From Geodermatophilus pulveris (GTDB taxonomy: Bacteria > Actinomycetota > Actinomycetes > Mycobacteriales > Geodermatophilaceae), in contig NZ_FZOO01000005.1 in assembly GCF_900188375.1 (NCBI RefSeq), positions 186,001 to 250,000 of the forward strand: 64,000 nucleotides of DNA. Direction: 5' to 3'. Below the pieces are notes generated by a model that saw only the letters and a list, made by a program, of their open reading frames with translations, made no database searches and was not told the origin of the DNA. Every line of letters starts with the position of its first letter. The stretch's first letter is position 1. This document shows, piece by piece, positions 26,263 to 35,422 of this stretch. Position numbers and translations under genes: made by a program.

Positions 26263-27363
26263 TCAGTGGTCGATGTCGCAGGCGCCGGCGGCGGCGCTGA
26301 TGCAGGTCTGGACGAGCACGCCGTCACCGGGGACGGCGGTGGTGACCTCGCCGGTGCGCAGGTCGCGGACGGCGCCCTCGCGCAGCGGCAGGACGCAGCC
26401 GAAGCAGATGCCCATCCGGCACCCGCTGGGCATCAGGACGCCGGCGGCCTCCGCGGCGTCCAGGATCGGGGTGGCGCCGTCGGCCTCGACGGCCGCGCCG
26501 TTCCGGGTGAAGGTGACCGTGCCGCCCTCACCGGGGACCAGCACCGTGGCGCGGAAGCGCTCGGTGAACAGCCGGTCGGCGATGCCGGCGGCGCTCCAGT
26601 GCTCCTCCAGGGCCTCGAGCATGGCCACCGGCCCGCAGGCCCAGGTGGCGCGCTCGGCCAGGTCGGGCACCAGCGCGGCGATCGCGGCGGCGTCCAGCAG
26701 CCCGGCGGTGTCGGTGTGCTGCTCGACCAGCCGGATCCGGCCGGCGGCGGCCAGCTCGCGCAGGTCCGCGCCGAAGACGACGTCGTCCGGCGTGGGCGCC
26801 GAGTGCACGACGACGACGTCGCGGAGCTCGTCGTGGTTGCGCAGGATGCCGATGACCGGGGTGATGCCCGAGCCCGCGGTGACGAACAGGACCTTCTGCG
26901 GCGCCTGCGCGGGCAGCACGAACTCCCCGGTGGCCTGGTCCAGGTGCACCAGGGTGCCCGGCCGGGTGCGGTGCACCAGGTGGTTGCTCACCTTGCCTCC
27001 GGGGATGGCCTTGACGGTGATGCTGATGCAGCCGTCGGGCCGGTCCAGGTGCGAGGTCAGCGAGTAGGCCCGCCACATGCGCACGCCGTCGACGTCGATG
27101 CCGATGCGCACCCACTGGCCGGGCACGTGCCGCTGCCAGTCGGCGCCGGGGCGGATGACCAGCGTGGCGGCGTCCCGGGTCTCCCGGTGCACGGCGACGA
27201 CGCGCCCGCGCAGGTCGGCGCCCGCGCGCAGCGGGTTGACCATGTCCAGGTAGTCGGCCGGCAGCAGCGGCGTGGTGGCCAGCTCGGCGAGGCGCAGCAC
27301 CCGGTCGCGCAGGCCGCCGAGCGCCGAACGGGCCGGCGACGGGCGCGGGACGGTGGCAGTCAC
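26263..27363 (-). CDS. Ferredoxin reductase with C-terminal 2Fe-2S domain (desaturase partner)
   Basis: A 366-residue electron-transfer protein. The N-terminal FAD domain has RAYS (98-101). The NAD(P)-binding domain has VTAGSGITPVIGI. The C-terminal plant-type ferredoxin has C315, C320, C323 and C354. It passes electrons from NAD(P)H through FAD and the iron-sulfur cluster to the desaturase encoded next. The GTG at 27363 has a close GAGG, with only 1 nt spacing, so its start or initiation mode is uncertain. It diverges from the PucR-type regulator across 93 bp. Confidence 0.9.
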   Translation of the reverse strand: MTATVPRPSPARSALGGLRDRVLRLAELATTPLLPADYLDMVNPLRAGADLRGRVVAVHRETRDAATLVIRPGADWQRHVPGQWVRIGIDVDGVRMWRAYSLTSHLDRPDGCISITVKAIPGGKVSNHLVHRTRPGTLVHLDQATGEFVLPAQAPQKVLFVTAGSGITPVIGILRNHDELRDVVVVHSAPTPDDVVFGADLRELAAAGRIRLVEQHTDTAGLLDAAAIAALVPDLAERATWACGPVAMLEALEEHWSAAGIADRLFTERFRATVLVPGEGGTVTFTRNGAAVEADGATPILDAAEAAGVLMPSGCRMGICFGCVLPLREGAVRDLRTGEVTTAVPGDGVLVQTCISAAAGACDIDH

Positions 27364-27456
27364 ACCTCGATGGTTCCCAACGCAGCGCGCAATCACCTGT
27401 GTCCTGGACGTGAACCTCGGGCGGCATACTGTCCCGGCCGAACAAGAGGAGGTCCG

Positions 27457-28638
27457 GTGGCACCCGAGCAGGACACCTTCCCGCCCGAGGTGGCCGCGGC
27501 CATGCTCGCCGAGCTCCCCGCCGTCGCGGAGCAGACCGTCGCGGCGATCGTCGTCGAGGTGCCCAGCTACACCGAGGCGTTCACCGGGCCGATGGGCCGC
27601 CGCATCGAGAGCGCCGTCCAGCTGGCGCTGGGCGGCTTCCTGGAGCTGGCCAGCGGCGGTGTCGACCCCAGCCGGCCGGTCGGCCCGGCGCTGGAGGAGG
27701 CGTTCAAGCTCGGGCGGGGCGAGGCGCGCACCGGCCGGCCCATGGACGCGCTGCTCGCCGCCTACCGGGTCGGCGCGCGGGTGGCCTGGCGGCACATGAG
27801 CGAGACCGCCGTGGCCGCGGGGATGCCGGCCGGGGCGCTGGCCCGCTTCGCCGAGCTGGTGTTCGCCTACATCGACCAGCTGTCGGCGGCCAGCGCCTCC
27901 GGGCACGCCGACCAGCTCGACACCAGCGGCCGGCTGCGCCGCCGGCACCTGGAGCGGCTGGCCGACCTGCTGCTCACCGGCGCGCCCCCCTACGACCTCA
28001 CCAGCGCCGCCGAGCGCGCGGACTGGACGCCGCCGCGGACCCTCACCGCCGTGCTGGTGCCCGAGGCGCGGGTGCGCGGCGCGCTCGGCGTGCTCGACGG
28101 CCGCACCCTGCAGGCCGGCGAGGACCTGCCGGGCGCGGAGTCCGGCGGCGAACGCGTGGTGCTGCTCGTCCCCGATGCCGAGGGGTACGCCCGCACCCAG
28201 CTGGTCCGCGCGCTGACCGGGCGCGAGGCGGTGATCGGCCCGACCCGGCCGTGGCAGCAGGCCCGGACGTCGTACTCGCGGGCGCTGCGGGCGGTGCAGC
28301 TGGACCTGCAGCCGGACGGCGACCTGCCCGTGGACACCGAGCTGCGGCTGGCCGACCTGGTGCTGCGGGCCGACGGCGAGGCGCTGGCCGACCTGCGCGC
28401 CCAGGTGCTCGGCCCCCTCGACGGGCTGGGCCCCGGCCCGCGGGAGAAGCTCGTCGAGACGCTGCGCTCCTGGCTGCTGCACCACGGCCGCCGGGAGCGG
28501 GTCGCCGCCGAGCTGTTCGTGCACCCGCAGACCGTCCGCTACCGCATGGGGCAGCTGCGCGAGCTCTACGGCAACCGCCTCGAGGACCCCCGCTCGGTGC
28601 TGGAGCTCACCCTCGCCCTGGCGCTGGCGACCCCCTGA
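27457..28638 (+). CDS. PucR/CdaR-type helix-turn-helix regulator
   Basis: A 393-residue regulator. The N-terminal ~150 residues resemble an RsbRD/PucR-associated helical domain (GRRIESAVQLALGGFLELAS, ALLAAYRVGARVAWRHM). The C-terminus is the PucR HTH_30 domain (KLVETLRSWLLHHGRRERVAAELFVHPQTVRYRMGQLRELYG in pieces). GAGGAGG precedes the GTG. It is divergent from the reductase-desaturase pair, so it probably controls desaturation, likely in response to membrane or lipid state. The ligand is unknown. Confidence 0.85.
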   Translation: MAPEQDTFPPEVAAAMLAELPAVAEQTVAAIVVEVPSYTEAFTGPMGRRIESAVQLALGGFLELASGGVDPSRPVGPALEEAFKLGRGEARTGRPMDALLAAYRVGARVAWRHMSETAVAAGMPAGALARFAELVFAYIDQLSAASASGHADQLDTSGRLRRRHLERLADLLLTGAPPYDLTSAAERADWTPPRTLTAVLVPEARVRGALGVLDGRTLQAGEDLPGAESGGERVVLLVPDAEGYARTQLVRALTGREAVIGPTRPWQQARTSYSRALRAVQLDLQPDGDLPVDTELRLADLVLRADGEALADLRAQVLGPLDGLGPGPREKLVETLRSWLLHHGRRERVAAELFVHPQTVRYRMGQLRELYGNRLEDPRSVLELTLALALATP

Positions 28639-28666
28639 GCCCGGGCCCCGGACCGCGCCCCGCCGG

Positions 28667-29275
28667 TCAGGGGGCGGGGCGGAGGACGGCGACCAGGAAC
28701 TCCGACCCGCCGGTGAACGGGCGCAGGTCCCACGTGGACAGCAGCAGGTCCTCGGCCCAGCCGGCCGCGCGGGCGTCGTCCCGGAAGTCGTCGAAGGCGT
28801 AGCCGCGGCCGGCCCCGAAGCCGATGACCGCCCGCCCGCCGTCGGCCACGTGCGCACGCAGCCGGGCGAGCACCGGCCGCCGGGTGGACGGCGCCACGAA
28901 GGCCATCACGTTGCCGGCGGACACGATGACGTCGAAGGGGTCGGGGACGCCGCGCGCGGGCAGGTCCAGCTCGGCCAGGTCGCCGACCAGCCACCGCGGC
29001 CCGGGGTGGTCCTCCTCGGCGGCGGCGATCAGCACCGGGTCGACGTCCACCCCGACGACGTCGTGCCCGGCGCGGGCCAGCCAGCCGCCGGTGCGCCCCG
29101 GGCCGCAGCCGGCGTCCAGCACCCGGGAGCCGCGGGCCAGCATCGCGTCGACCGTGCGCGCCTCGCCGGCCAGGTCGAAGCCCTGCGCGGCGAGGTCACG
29201 GAACCGCTGCACGTAGGCGGCCGAGTGGCCCGGGTCCTGCTCGGTGATCCGCACCCACGCGCTCCGCTCGACCAT
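28667..29275 (-). CDS. Class I SAM-dependent methyltransferase
   Basis: A 202-residue methyltransferase with motif I VLDAGCGPGRTG and the acidic residue ending strand 2 (VVGVDVDPVLI). DVIVSAGNVMAF supplies motif IV. The substrate cannot be inferred. It lies between the PucR-type regulator (convergent) and dinB (same strand, 73 bp upstream). No strong Shine-Dalgarno is visible before the ATG. Confidence 0.85.
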   Translation of the reverse strand: MVERSAWVRITEQDPGHSAAYVQRFRDLAAQGFDLAGEARTVDAMLARGSRVLDAGCGPGRTGGWLARAGHDVVGVDVDPVLIAAAEEDHPGPRWLVGDLAELDLPARGVPDPFDVIVSAGNVMAFVAPSTRRPVLARLRAHVADGGRAVIGFGAGRGYAFDDFRDDARAAGWAEDLLLSTWDLRPFTGGSEFLVAVLRPAP

Positions 29276-29348
29276 GCGCCCATCCTCGCCCGGACGCTGC
29301 GGGCACCGATGACCGGCACCGAGGACCGGGCACCGGTGCCCGGCGCGG

Positions 29349-30686
29349 TCACGGCCGCCAGTCCGGCGGGTCGGCCGGGTGCAGGGCGGGGTCGTCGGAG
29401 GCCAGCGTGCGCACCGGTCCGGGCGGGGTCAGCGGGCCCTCGAAGCGGACGGTGACCCGCCCCAGCCCACGCCCCCACACCCACCCGGGGCCGAGGTCGT
29501 CGTGCCGCACGTCCTGGCCGGGCCACCACCGCGCCTCGGCGGTCAGCGTCCCGGGCGCCTCCTCGGCCGGCTCGTCGACCGGTGCCGGCCCGTCGTCGGC
29601 CGGCTCGTCGTCGGCGGCGAACAGGTCGCCCTGGGCGTAGAGCGACAGCCCGGAGACGCCGACGCCGAGCAGCCGCAGCCCGCCCTGCGTGCCGGCCTCG
29701 GCGAGCAGCCGGTGCGCGACGGCGGCGATCACCCGCGGGTCGTCCGTCGGCTGCGGCAGGGTCTGGGAGCGGGTGAGCGTGGTGAAGTCGTAGCGCCGCA
29801 GCTTGAGCGTCACCGTCCGGCCGGAGTAGGCGGCGCCGCGCAGCCGGCTGCCGACCCGCGCGGCCATGCTCTCGACGTGGCGGCCCAGCACCGCCCGGTC
29901 GGTGAGGTCGCGGGCGAAGGTCTCCTCCTGGGAGATCGACTTGGCCTCCCGCTCGGCCACCACCGGCCGGTCGTCCTCGGCGCGGGCCAGCGCGTACAGC
30001 CCCGTGCCGTGCGCCCGACCGGCCAGCGCGACCAGGTCCGACAGCGGCTTGGCGGCCAGGTCGGCGACGGTCGCCACGCCCACCTGGCGCAGCCGCTCGG
30101 CCGTGGCCGGCCCCACGCCGCCCAGCCGGGTCACCGGCAGCGGGTGCAGCACGGCCAGCTCGCCGCCCGGCGGGACGACGACCAGCCCGTCGGGCTTGTC
30201 CAGGTCGGAGGCGATCTTGGCCATCAGCTTCGAGGACCCGATGCCCACCGACCCGGTCACCCCGCCGGTGGCCGCCGCGATCCGCTCCTTGAGCTCGCGG
30301 GCCAGCGCCGTCACGCCGTCCACGGACAGGTCGGTGACCCCGCCGGCGGACAGGTCGACGTAGGCCTCGTCGATCGACACCGGCTCCACCAGCGGGGACA
30401 CCTCGCGCAGCAGCCCCATGACGACGTCGGAGGTGCGCCGGTAGGCGGCGAAGCGGCCGCCGAGGAACGCCGTCCCGGGCGGGCAGCGCCGCCGCGCCTC
30501 GGCCGTCGACATCGCCGAGCGCGCCCCGTAGGCGCGGGCCTCGTAGGACGCCGTCGCCACCACGCCCCGGCCGCCCGTGCCGCCGACGACCACCGGCCGC
30601 CCCCGCAGCGAGGGCTTGTCGCGCTGCTCGACCGCGGCGAAGAAGGCGTCGAGGTCCAGGTGCAGGATGCCCGCCTCCCGCCGCAC
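29349..30686 (-). CDS. dinB: DNA polymerase IV (Y-family translesion polymerase)
   Basis: A 445-residue Y-family polymerase. Catalytic segments are HLDLDAFFAAVEQ, SYEARAYGARSAM and SIDEAYVDLS. Helix-hairpin-helix (LGGVGPATAERLRQVG) and little-finger domains follow. QGDLF near residue 365 is a sliding-clamp-binding motif. A further ~75-residue tail contains a WWPGQDVRHDDLGPGWVWGRG-type block seen in actinobacterial DinB1 proteins. It bypasses DNA lesions. GGAGGTG precedes the GTG start with 5-nt spacing. No LexA box was recognised. Confidence 0.94.
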   Translation of the reverse strand: MRREAGILHLDLDAFFAAVEQRDKPSLRGRPVVVGGTGGRGVVATASYEARAYGARSAMSTAEARRRCPPGTAFLGGRFAAYRRTSDVVMGLLREVSPLVEPVSIDEAYVDLSAGGVTDLSVDGVTALARELKERIAAATGGVTGSVGIGSSKLMAKIASDLDKPDGLVVVPPGGELAVLHPLPVTRLGGVGPATAERLRQVGVATVADLAAKPLSDLVALAGRAHGTGLYALARAEDDRPVVAEREAKSISQEETFARDLTDRAVLGRHVESMAARVGSRLRGAAYSGRTVTLKLRRYDFTTLTRSQTLPQPTDDPRVIAAVAHRLLAEAGTQGGLRLLGVGVSGLSLYAQGDLFAADDEPADDGPAPVDEPAEEAPGTLTAEARWWPGQDVRHDDLGPGWVWGRGLGRVTVRFEGPLTPPGPVRTLASDDPALHPADPPDWRP

Positions 30687-30770
30687 GCCCCACCTCCCCG
30701 CCCGTCGTCCCGCCCCATGGTCGCCCGTCCTCCGCCCGGGTGAGAGCGGACGCCCCGGAGCCGGATCTCG

Positions 30771-30800
30771 TTGATCACCGGCACCCCCGCCTGCCAGTGT
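30771..30800 (+). promoter_or_regulatory. Candidate promoter of the nfeD-floT operon
   Basis: TTGATC (30771-30776) and CAGTGT (30795-30800) are separated by 18 bp, about 30 nt before the nfeD start. The TTGATCA is a striking AT-rich spot in this context. Confidence 0.4.
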
Positions 30801-30829
30801 CGGGCGGACACCGACGGGAGAGGGGCAGC

Positions 30830-31372
30830 GTGGAGGTCCTCTTCCTCGTCCTCGGGGCGTTCGGCGTCGGCGTCCTGCTGCTGGCCCTGGTCGTCGGCGA
30901 GATCGGTGACCTCGGCGACGCCGACGGCCCGTTCTCCGTCCCGGCGCTGGCCGCGCTGGCCGGCGGGGTGGGCTTCGGCGGCGCCGCGGCCGCGTCGCTG
31001 CTGCCCGAGGACCTGCCGGACGCCGGCCGGGCCGCGCTCGCGCTCGCCGCCGGGCTGGCCCTCGCCGTCCCGCTCGCCTGGGCCGCGGTCCGGCTGTCCC
31101 GCGGGCTGGGCGACATGCCGACCGCGCCCACCCTGACCCGCCACCACCTGGTCGGCGCCCAGGGCGTCGTCGTGTCCGCCGTCCCGGCGCCGGGCTACGG
31201 CGAGGTCCGGCTGGTGCTGGCCGGCCAGCAGCTCAAGTTCGCGGCGAGCAGCGACACGCCGCTGCCCGCCGGCACCCCCGTGTACGTCGTCGAGGCGCGC
31301 AGCGAGACCGCCGTCCACGTCGTCTCGACCGCACCCGACCCCGACCCCGGAGGTACCGGTCCGTGGACCTGA
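30830..31372 (+). CDS. NfeD-like membrane protein
   Basis: A 180-residue protein with three to four hydrophobic segments in the first ~100 residues and a C-terminal OB-fold typical of NfeD (LVGAQGVVVSAVPAPGYGEVRLVLAGQQLKF in two halves). NfeD proteins are encoded beside flotillins and are thought to work with them in membrane microdomains. The GTG at 30830 follows GGGAGAGGGG. Its last 10 bp overlap the flotillin gene, showing an operon. Confidence 0.85.
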   Translation: MEVLFLVLGAFGVGVLLLALVVGEIGDLGDADGPFSVPALAALAGGVGFGGAAAASLLPEDLPDAGRAALALAAGLALAVPLAWAAVRLSRGLGDMPTAPTLTRHHLVGAQGVVVSAVPAPGYGEVRLVLAGQQLKFAASSDTPLPAGTPVYVVEARSETAVHVVSTAPDPDPGGTGPWT

Positions 31373-32886
31373 CCCTGCTCATCGCCCTCGGCGGCATCGC
31401 CGTCCTGGTGCTCGTGCTCGTGCTGTTCGTGCTGTCCCGGATCAAGGTCGCCGGGCCCAACCAGGCCTTCATCGTCACCGGCCGGCAGGGCCGGGAGGTC
31501 ACCAGCGCCTCGGGGATCACCTCCCGGGACGCCTCCGGGCAGAAGGTCGTCATGGGCGCGAGCGTGTTCGTGCTCCCGGTGGTGCAGAAGCTGCACACCC
31601 TGGACCTGTCCAGCCGGCGCATCCCGGTGGGCATCCGCGGCGCGGTGTCCAAGCAGGGCGTCAAGTGCGACCTCGAGGGCGTGGCCATCGTCAAGGTCGG
31701 CGGCACCGAGGACTCCGTGCGCGCCGCCGCGCAGCGCTTCCTCAACCAGCAGGAGGGCATCGACACCTTCACCTCCGAGGTGCTCGCCGGCGCGCTGCGG
31801 TCGATCGTGGGCCGGCTGACCATCGAGGAGATCATCCGCGACCGGGCGGCGTTCGCCTCCGCCGTCGCGGAGGAGGCGGAGTCCTCGCTCACCGGGCAGG
31901 GGCTGGTGCTGGACACCTTCCAGCTGCAGGACATCCAGGCCGAGGGCAGCTACCTGGCCGACCTCGGGCGCCCCGAGGCCGCCCGGGTGCTCAAGGAGGC
32001 CTCCATCGCCGAGGCGCGCGCCCGGCAGGCCGCCCAGCAGGAGCAGCTGCTCGCCGACGAGGCGATCGCGGTGGCCCAGCGCCAGCTCGCGCTGCGGCAG
32101 GCCGAGATCACCGCCGAGACCGACGCGGCCACGGCCCGCGCGGCGGCCGCCGGCCCGCTGGCCCAGGCCGCCCAGGACCAGGCCATCCTCACCGAGCAGG
32201 AGAAGGTGGCCGTCCGGACGGCGGCGCTGACCGAGCGGCAGCTGGACACCCAGGTGCGCCGGCCCGCCGACGCCCAGCGGTACAAGGTCGAGCAGGAGGC
32301 CGAGGCGCGCAAGAACGCCGCGATCCTCACCGCCGAGGCGCAGCGGCAGGCGACGATCGCCGCCGCGCAGGCGTCCGCCGAGCAGGCCCGGCTCTCCGGT
32401 GAGGGCGAGCGGGCCCGCCGGTCGGCGCTGGCCGAGGCGGAGGCGGTCGAGGGCGCCAAGCGCGGCGAGGCCGAGAAACTGCGCCGGCAGGCGATCGCGG
32501 ACGCCGTCGAGCGCGAGGGCACCGCCGAGGCCGCGGCGATCCTGGCCCGCGGTCAGGCCGAGGCGGAGGCGCTGGACGCCCGCTCGGAGGCGTTCGCCAA
32601 GTACGGCGAGGCGGCCGTGCTGGAGATGCTGGTCAAGGTGCTGCCGGAGGTCGTGCAGGCCGCCGCGGCGCCGCTGTCGAGCGTGGACAAGATGACCGTC
32701 ATCTCCGCCGACGGCGCCGGCGCGCTCGGCCGCTCCGTGGCGGCCAACGTCGCGCAGGGGCTGCAGCTGTCCGGCGACCTCACCGGGGTGGACGTCGCCG
32801 CCCTGCTGCGCCGCTTCGCCGCCGCGGACGGCGGGGCCACCCGGATCCCCATCACCACGACGGACGGGGACGGCACCCAGCCGTGA
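31363..32886 (+). CDS. floT: Flotillin-like SPFH-domain protein
   Basis: A 507-residue flotillin: a single N-terminal membrane helix (~5-26), an SPFH/PHB domain to ~200, then a long Ala/Glu/Arg-rich coiled-coil (~200-430) with EAEA-type repeats, and a C-terminal oligomerisation region. Flotillins scaffold ordered membrane domains. Gene order nfeD-floT with a 10-bp overlap supports joint function. The stop codon is embedded in a 15-bp inverted repeat shared with the convergent thiD side. Confidence 0.92.
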   Translation: MDLTLLIALGGIAVLVLVLVLFVLSRIKVAGPNQAFIVTGRQGREVTSASGITSRDASGQKVVMGASVFVLPVVQKLHTLDLSSRRIPVGIRGAVSKQGVKCDLEGVAIVKVGGTEDSVRAAAQRFLNQQEGIDTFTSEVLAGALRSIVGRLTIEEIIRDRAAFASAVAEEAESSLTGQGLVLDTFQLQDIQAEGSYLADLGRPEAARVLKEASIAEARARQAAQQEQLLADEAIAVAQRQLALRQAEITAETDAATARAAAAGPLAQAAQDQAILTEQEKVAVRTAALTERQLDTQVRRPADAQRYKVEQEAEARKNAAILTAEAQRQATIAAAQASAEQARLSGEGERARRSALAEAEAVEGAKRGEAEKLRRQAIADAVEREGTAEAAAILARGQAEAEALDARSEAFAKYGEAAVLEMLVKVLPEVVQAAAAPLSSVDKMTVISADGAGALGRSVAANVAQGLQLSGDLTGVDVAALLRRFAAADGGATRIPITTTDGDGTQP

Positions 32887-32945
32887 TCACCGGCGTCCGG
32901 CGGGCCGACACGCCGCAGGGGCCCACCACCCGCCGGTGATCACGG
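32881..32945. terminator. Bidirectional hairpin overlapping the flotillin stop
   Basis: CCGTGATCACCGGCG (32881-32895) and its exact complement (32931-32945) enclose 35 nt. The left arm contains the floT stop. The right arm ends 5 bp before the thiD stop. It serves both convergent operons. Confidence 0.75.
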
Positions 32946-32949
32946 CGGG

Positions 32950-33762
32950 TCACCGCTCCCAGATGCCGGCGAAGTGGTGCACCGGGCCGTGCCCGGAGCC
33001 GACGCCGAGGGTGCCGCCGGCCTGCAGCGCCCGCTGCAGGTAGTCCCGCGCCGGGTCGACCAGCCGCGCCCAGTCGCCGGTGCGGTGCCGGGCGGCCAGC
33101 GCGGCCAGCGCGGAGGCCAGCGTGCAGCCGGTGCCGTGCGTCGAGGTGGTGTCCACCCGGGGCCGCCGGGTGACCGTCACGCCGTCGGCGGTGGCCAGCA
33201 CGTCGACGCTGTCCTCCCCGCCGAGGTGGCCCCCCTTGAGCAGCACCGCCCGAGGGCCGAGGCCCAGCAGCGCGGTGGCCTGGGCGGCCAGCTGGTCGAC
33301 GTCGGTGGCCGGCGGCACGCCGAGCAGGACGGCGGCCTCGGGCACGTTGGGCGTCACCAGGTCGGCCAGCGGCAGCAGCTCGCTGCGGACGGCGTCGACG
33401 GCGGCGTCGTCGATGAGCCGGTCGCCGCTGGTCGCGACCATCACCGGGTCGCACACGACCGGCCCGCCCGGGCGGCCGGCCAGCGCGGCGGCGACCGCGT
33501 GCACCACGTCGGCGGTGCCGAGCATGCCGAGCTTGGTGGCGTGCACCGTGACGTCGGCGAACAGCGTGGCCAGCTGCTCGGAGACGAACCCGGCCGGGAC
33601 GGCGTGCACGCCGGTGACGCCGCGGGTGTTCTGCGCGGTCAGCGCGGTGAGCACCGCCGTCCCGTAGACGCCGAGGGCGCTGAAGGTCTTCAGGTCGGCC
33701 TGGATGCCGGCGCCGCCGCTGGGGTCGCTGCCCGCGACGGTCAGCGCCACGGCGGCGCTCAC
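32950..33762 (-). CDS. thiD: Hydroxymethylpyrimidine/phosphomethylpyrimidine kinase
   Basis: A 270-residue ribokinase-fold kinase phosphorylating HMP to HMP-PP for thiamine synthesis. It shows [43 protein letters not shown] and the anion-hole/catalytic motif [12 protein letters not shown]. The GTG overlaps the thiE stop (GTGA), so translation is coupled. It is the last gene of the riboswitch-controlled thiM-thiE-thiD operon. Confidence 0.95.
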   Translation of the reverse strand: MSAAVALTVAGSDPSGGAGIQADLKTFSALGVYGTAVLTALTAQNTRGVTGVHAVPAGFVSEQLATLFADVTVHATKLGMLGTADVVHAVAAALAGRPGGPVVCDPVMVATSGDRLIDDAAVDAVRSELLPLADLVTPNVPEAAVLLGVPPATDVDQLAAQATALLGLGPRAVLLKGGHLGGEDSVDVLATADGVTVTRRPRVDTTSTHGTGCTLASALAALAARHRTGDWARLVDPARDYLQRALQAGGTLGVGSGHGPVHHFAGIWER

Positions 33763-34415
33763 CGGGCCGCCCCGATCGACTCGCGCAGCGCCCGGGCGGC
33801 CTCCTCCGGGTCGGCCGCCGCACAGATCGCCGAGACGACGCACACGCCGTCCACCCCGGTGGCGGCCACCTCGCCGGCCCGGTCGGCGTCGATGCCGCCG
33901 ATCGCGACGGTCGTGAACCCCCCGGCGCAGGCGGTGTCGGCCAGCGCGCCGACGCCGTCCGGGCCGAGCGCGGCACCCGCGTCGGGCTTGGTCGGCGTCG
34001 ACCACACCGGGCCGATGCCCACCAGGTCGACGGTGCCGGCCGGCAGGGCGCGGGCGACGTCCAGCTCGGCGGCGGAGGAGACGCTGAACCCGAGCAGCCG
34101 GCCGGGGCCCAGGAGGGCCCGCACCTCGGCCGGGGGCAGGTCGTCCTGGCCGAGGTGCACGCCGTCGGCCCCGGCGAGCAGCGCGACGTCGACCGCGTCG
34201 TTCACCCACAGGGCCACGTCGGGCCGGTCGGCCAGCGCGGCCTGCACCGCGCGGGTGAGCGCCAGCAGCTCGCGGCGGGAGGCGGTCTTGTCGCGCACCT
34301 GGACGGTGGTGACGCCGCCGGCCACGGCCGCGCGGACGACGTCGGCCACCGGGCGGGGCCGGCACAGTGCGGTGTCGGTGACCAGGTAGAGGCTCGGGTC
34401 GAACGGCCGTCTCAT
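33759..34415 (-). CDS. thiE: Thiamine-phosphate synthase
   Basis: A 218-residue TIM-barrel enzyme joining HMP-PP and HET-P to thiamine phosphate. Family blocks include [53 protein letters not shown] and [11 protein letters not shown]. The ATG overlaps the thiM stop (ATGA) and its stop overlaps the thiD start. Confidence 0.95.
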   Translation of the reverse strand: MRRPFDPSLYLVTDTALCRPRPVADVVRAAVAGGVTTVQVRDKTASRRELLALTRAVQAALADRPDVALWVNDAVDVALLAGADGVHLGQDDLPPAEVRALLGPGRLLGFSVSSAAELDVARALPAGTVDLVGIGPVWSTPTKPDAGAALGPDGVGALADTACAGGFTTVAIGGIDADRAGEVAATGVDGVCVVSAICAAADPEEAARALRESIGAAR

Positions 34416-35200
34416 CGGACGTCGGCCGCGGCCAGCGCCTCGCCGTCCACGGCGTCCAGCGCGTCGAGCCAGGCGGGGGTGAAGGTGCCGGGGCCGCCGG
34501 CCACCGCGGCCGCCCGCTCGGCGGCGACGGCGACGTGCGCGTGCGCGGCGACCGCCCCGGTGAGCGGGTCCCCGGTCGCGGCCACGTAGGCGGCCACCAG
34601 GGCGCCCAGCGCGCAGCCGGCGCCGGTGGTGCGGGTGAGCAGCGGCGAGCCGCCGCCGACGCGGACGGTGCGCCGCCCGTCGGTGACGAGGTCCACCTCG
34701 CCGCTCACCGCGACGACCCCGCCGGTGCGGCCGGCCAGCTCGGCGGCGGCCTCGGTGGCGTCCTCGGCGCTGTCGGTGCTGTCCACGCCGCGGCCGCCGG
34801 CGCCCGCGCCGGCCAGCGCCATGACCTCCGAGGCGTTCCCGCGGACGACGGTCGGCCGCAGGGTCACCAGCTCGGCGGCCAGCGCGGTGCGGAAGGCCAG
34901 CCCGCCGACCGCCACCGGGTCGAGGACCCACGGCGTGCCGGCCGCGCCGGCCGCGCGGGCGGCCAGCCGCATGGCCTCCGCCGTGCGGGCGGTGACGGTG
35001 CCCACGTTGACCAGCACCGCGGAGGCGACCGCGGCGAAGTCACCGGCCTCCTCGGGGGCGTCCACCATCGCCGGCGCGGCACCGGCGGCGAGCAGCGCGT
35101 TGGCGGTGACCGCCTGCACGACGGTGTTGGTCAGGCAGTGGACCAGGGGGGTGCGGGTGCGCAGCGCCGCGGAGGCCGCGCGCAGGTCGAGGACCGGCAT
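34412..35200 (-). CDS. thiM: Hydroxyethylthiazole kinase
   Basis: A 262-residue kinase of the thiazole salvage branch. Signatures are [41 protein letters not shown] and [13 protein letters not shown] with the catalytic cysteine. It is the first gene after the minus-strand TPP riboswitch. The operon makes thiamine phosphate from salvaged thiazole and HMP; de novo genes are not in the window. Confidence 0.95.
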   Translation of the reverse strand: MPVLDLRAASAALRTRTPLVHCLTNTVVQAVTANALLAAGAAPAMVDAPEEAGDFAAVASAVLVNVGTVTARTAEAMRLAARAAGAAGTPWVLDPVAVGGLAFRTALAAELVTLRPTVVRGNASEVMALAGAGAGGRGVDSTDSAEDATEAAAELAGRTGGVVAVSGEVDLVTDGRRTVRVGGGSPLLTRTTGAGCALGALVAAYVAATGDPLTGAVAAHAHVAVAAERAAAVAGGPGTFTPAWLDALDAVDGEALAAADVR

Positions 35201-35207
35201 GCCGGTG

Positions 35208-35280
35208 ACATCCCTTCGCCAGTGCGAACTGGAGCAGGTTCGACGGGTGTGCTCTCAGTCCCCGGGCGGGGACACCCCGT
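35208..35280 (-). ncRNA. TPP riboswitch upstream of thiM
   Basis: On the minus strand the aptamer core is plain: GGGGTGTCCCCGCCCGGGGA, then CTGAGAGCACACCC, GAACCTG, AGTTCGCACTGGCGAAGGGA. The CTGAGA and GCGAAGGGA signatures and the stems match the THI box. It ends 8 nt before the thiM ATG, so control is probably at ribosome access. A -10-like TTACGT (35291-35296) lies just upstream. Confidence 0.93.
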
Positions 35281-35330
35281 GCCGCGCCGAACGTAACACC
35301 GGCCGGGCCGGTACCGTCCCGGCCACTGAC

Positions 35331-35416
35331 CACGGGAGCCCGCACCGAGCGGGCTGAGAGGGCGGCTGGGGCCGCCGACCGTCCGGACCTGTCCGGGTCG
35401 TGCCGGCGTAGGGAGG
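35331..35416 (+). ncRNA. TPP riboswitch upstream of the zinc dehydrogenase
   Basis: A second THI box, on the plus strand: CACGGGAGCCCG, GCGGGCTGAGAGG, GACCGTCCGGACCTG, TCCGGGT and GGCGTAGGGAGG. The terminal GGGAGG is also the Shine-Dalgarno of the downstream GTG (6 nt away), so ligand binding should block translation. A TACCGT hexamer (35312-35317) is a likely -10. Confidence 0.93.
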
Positions 35417-35422
35417 CCGTAC

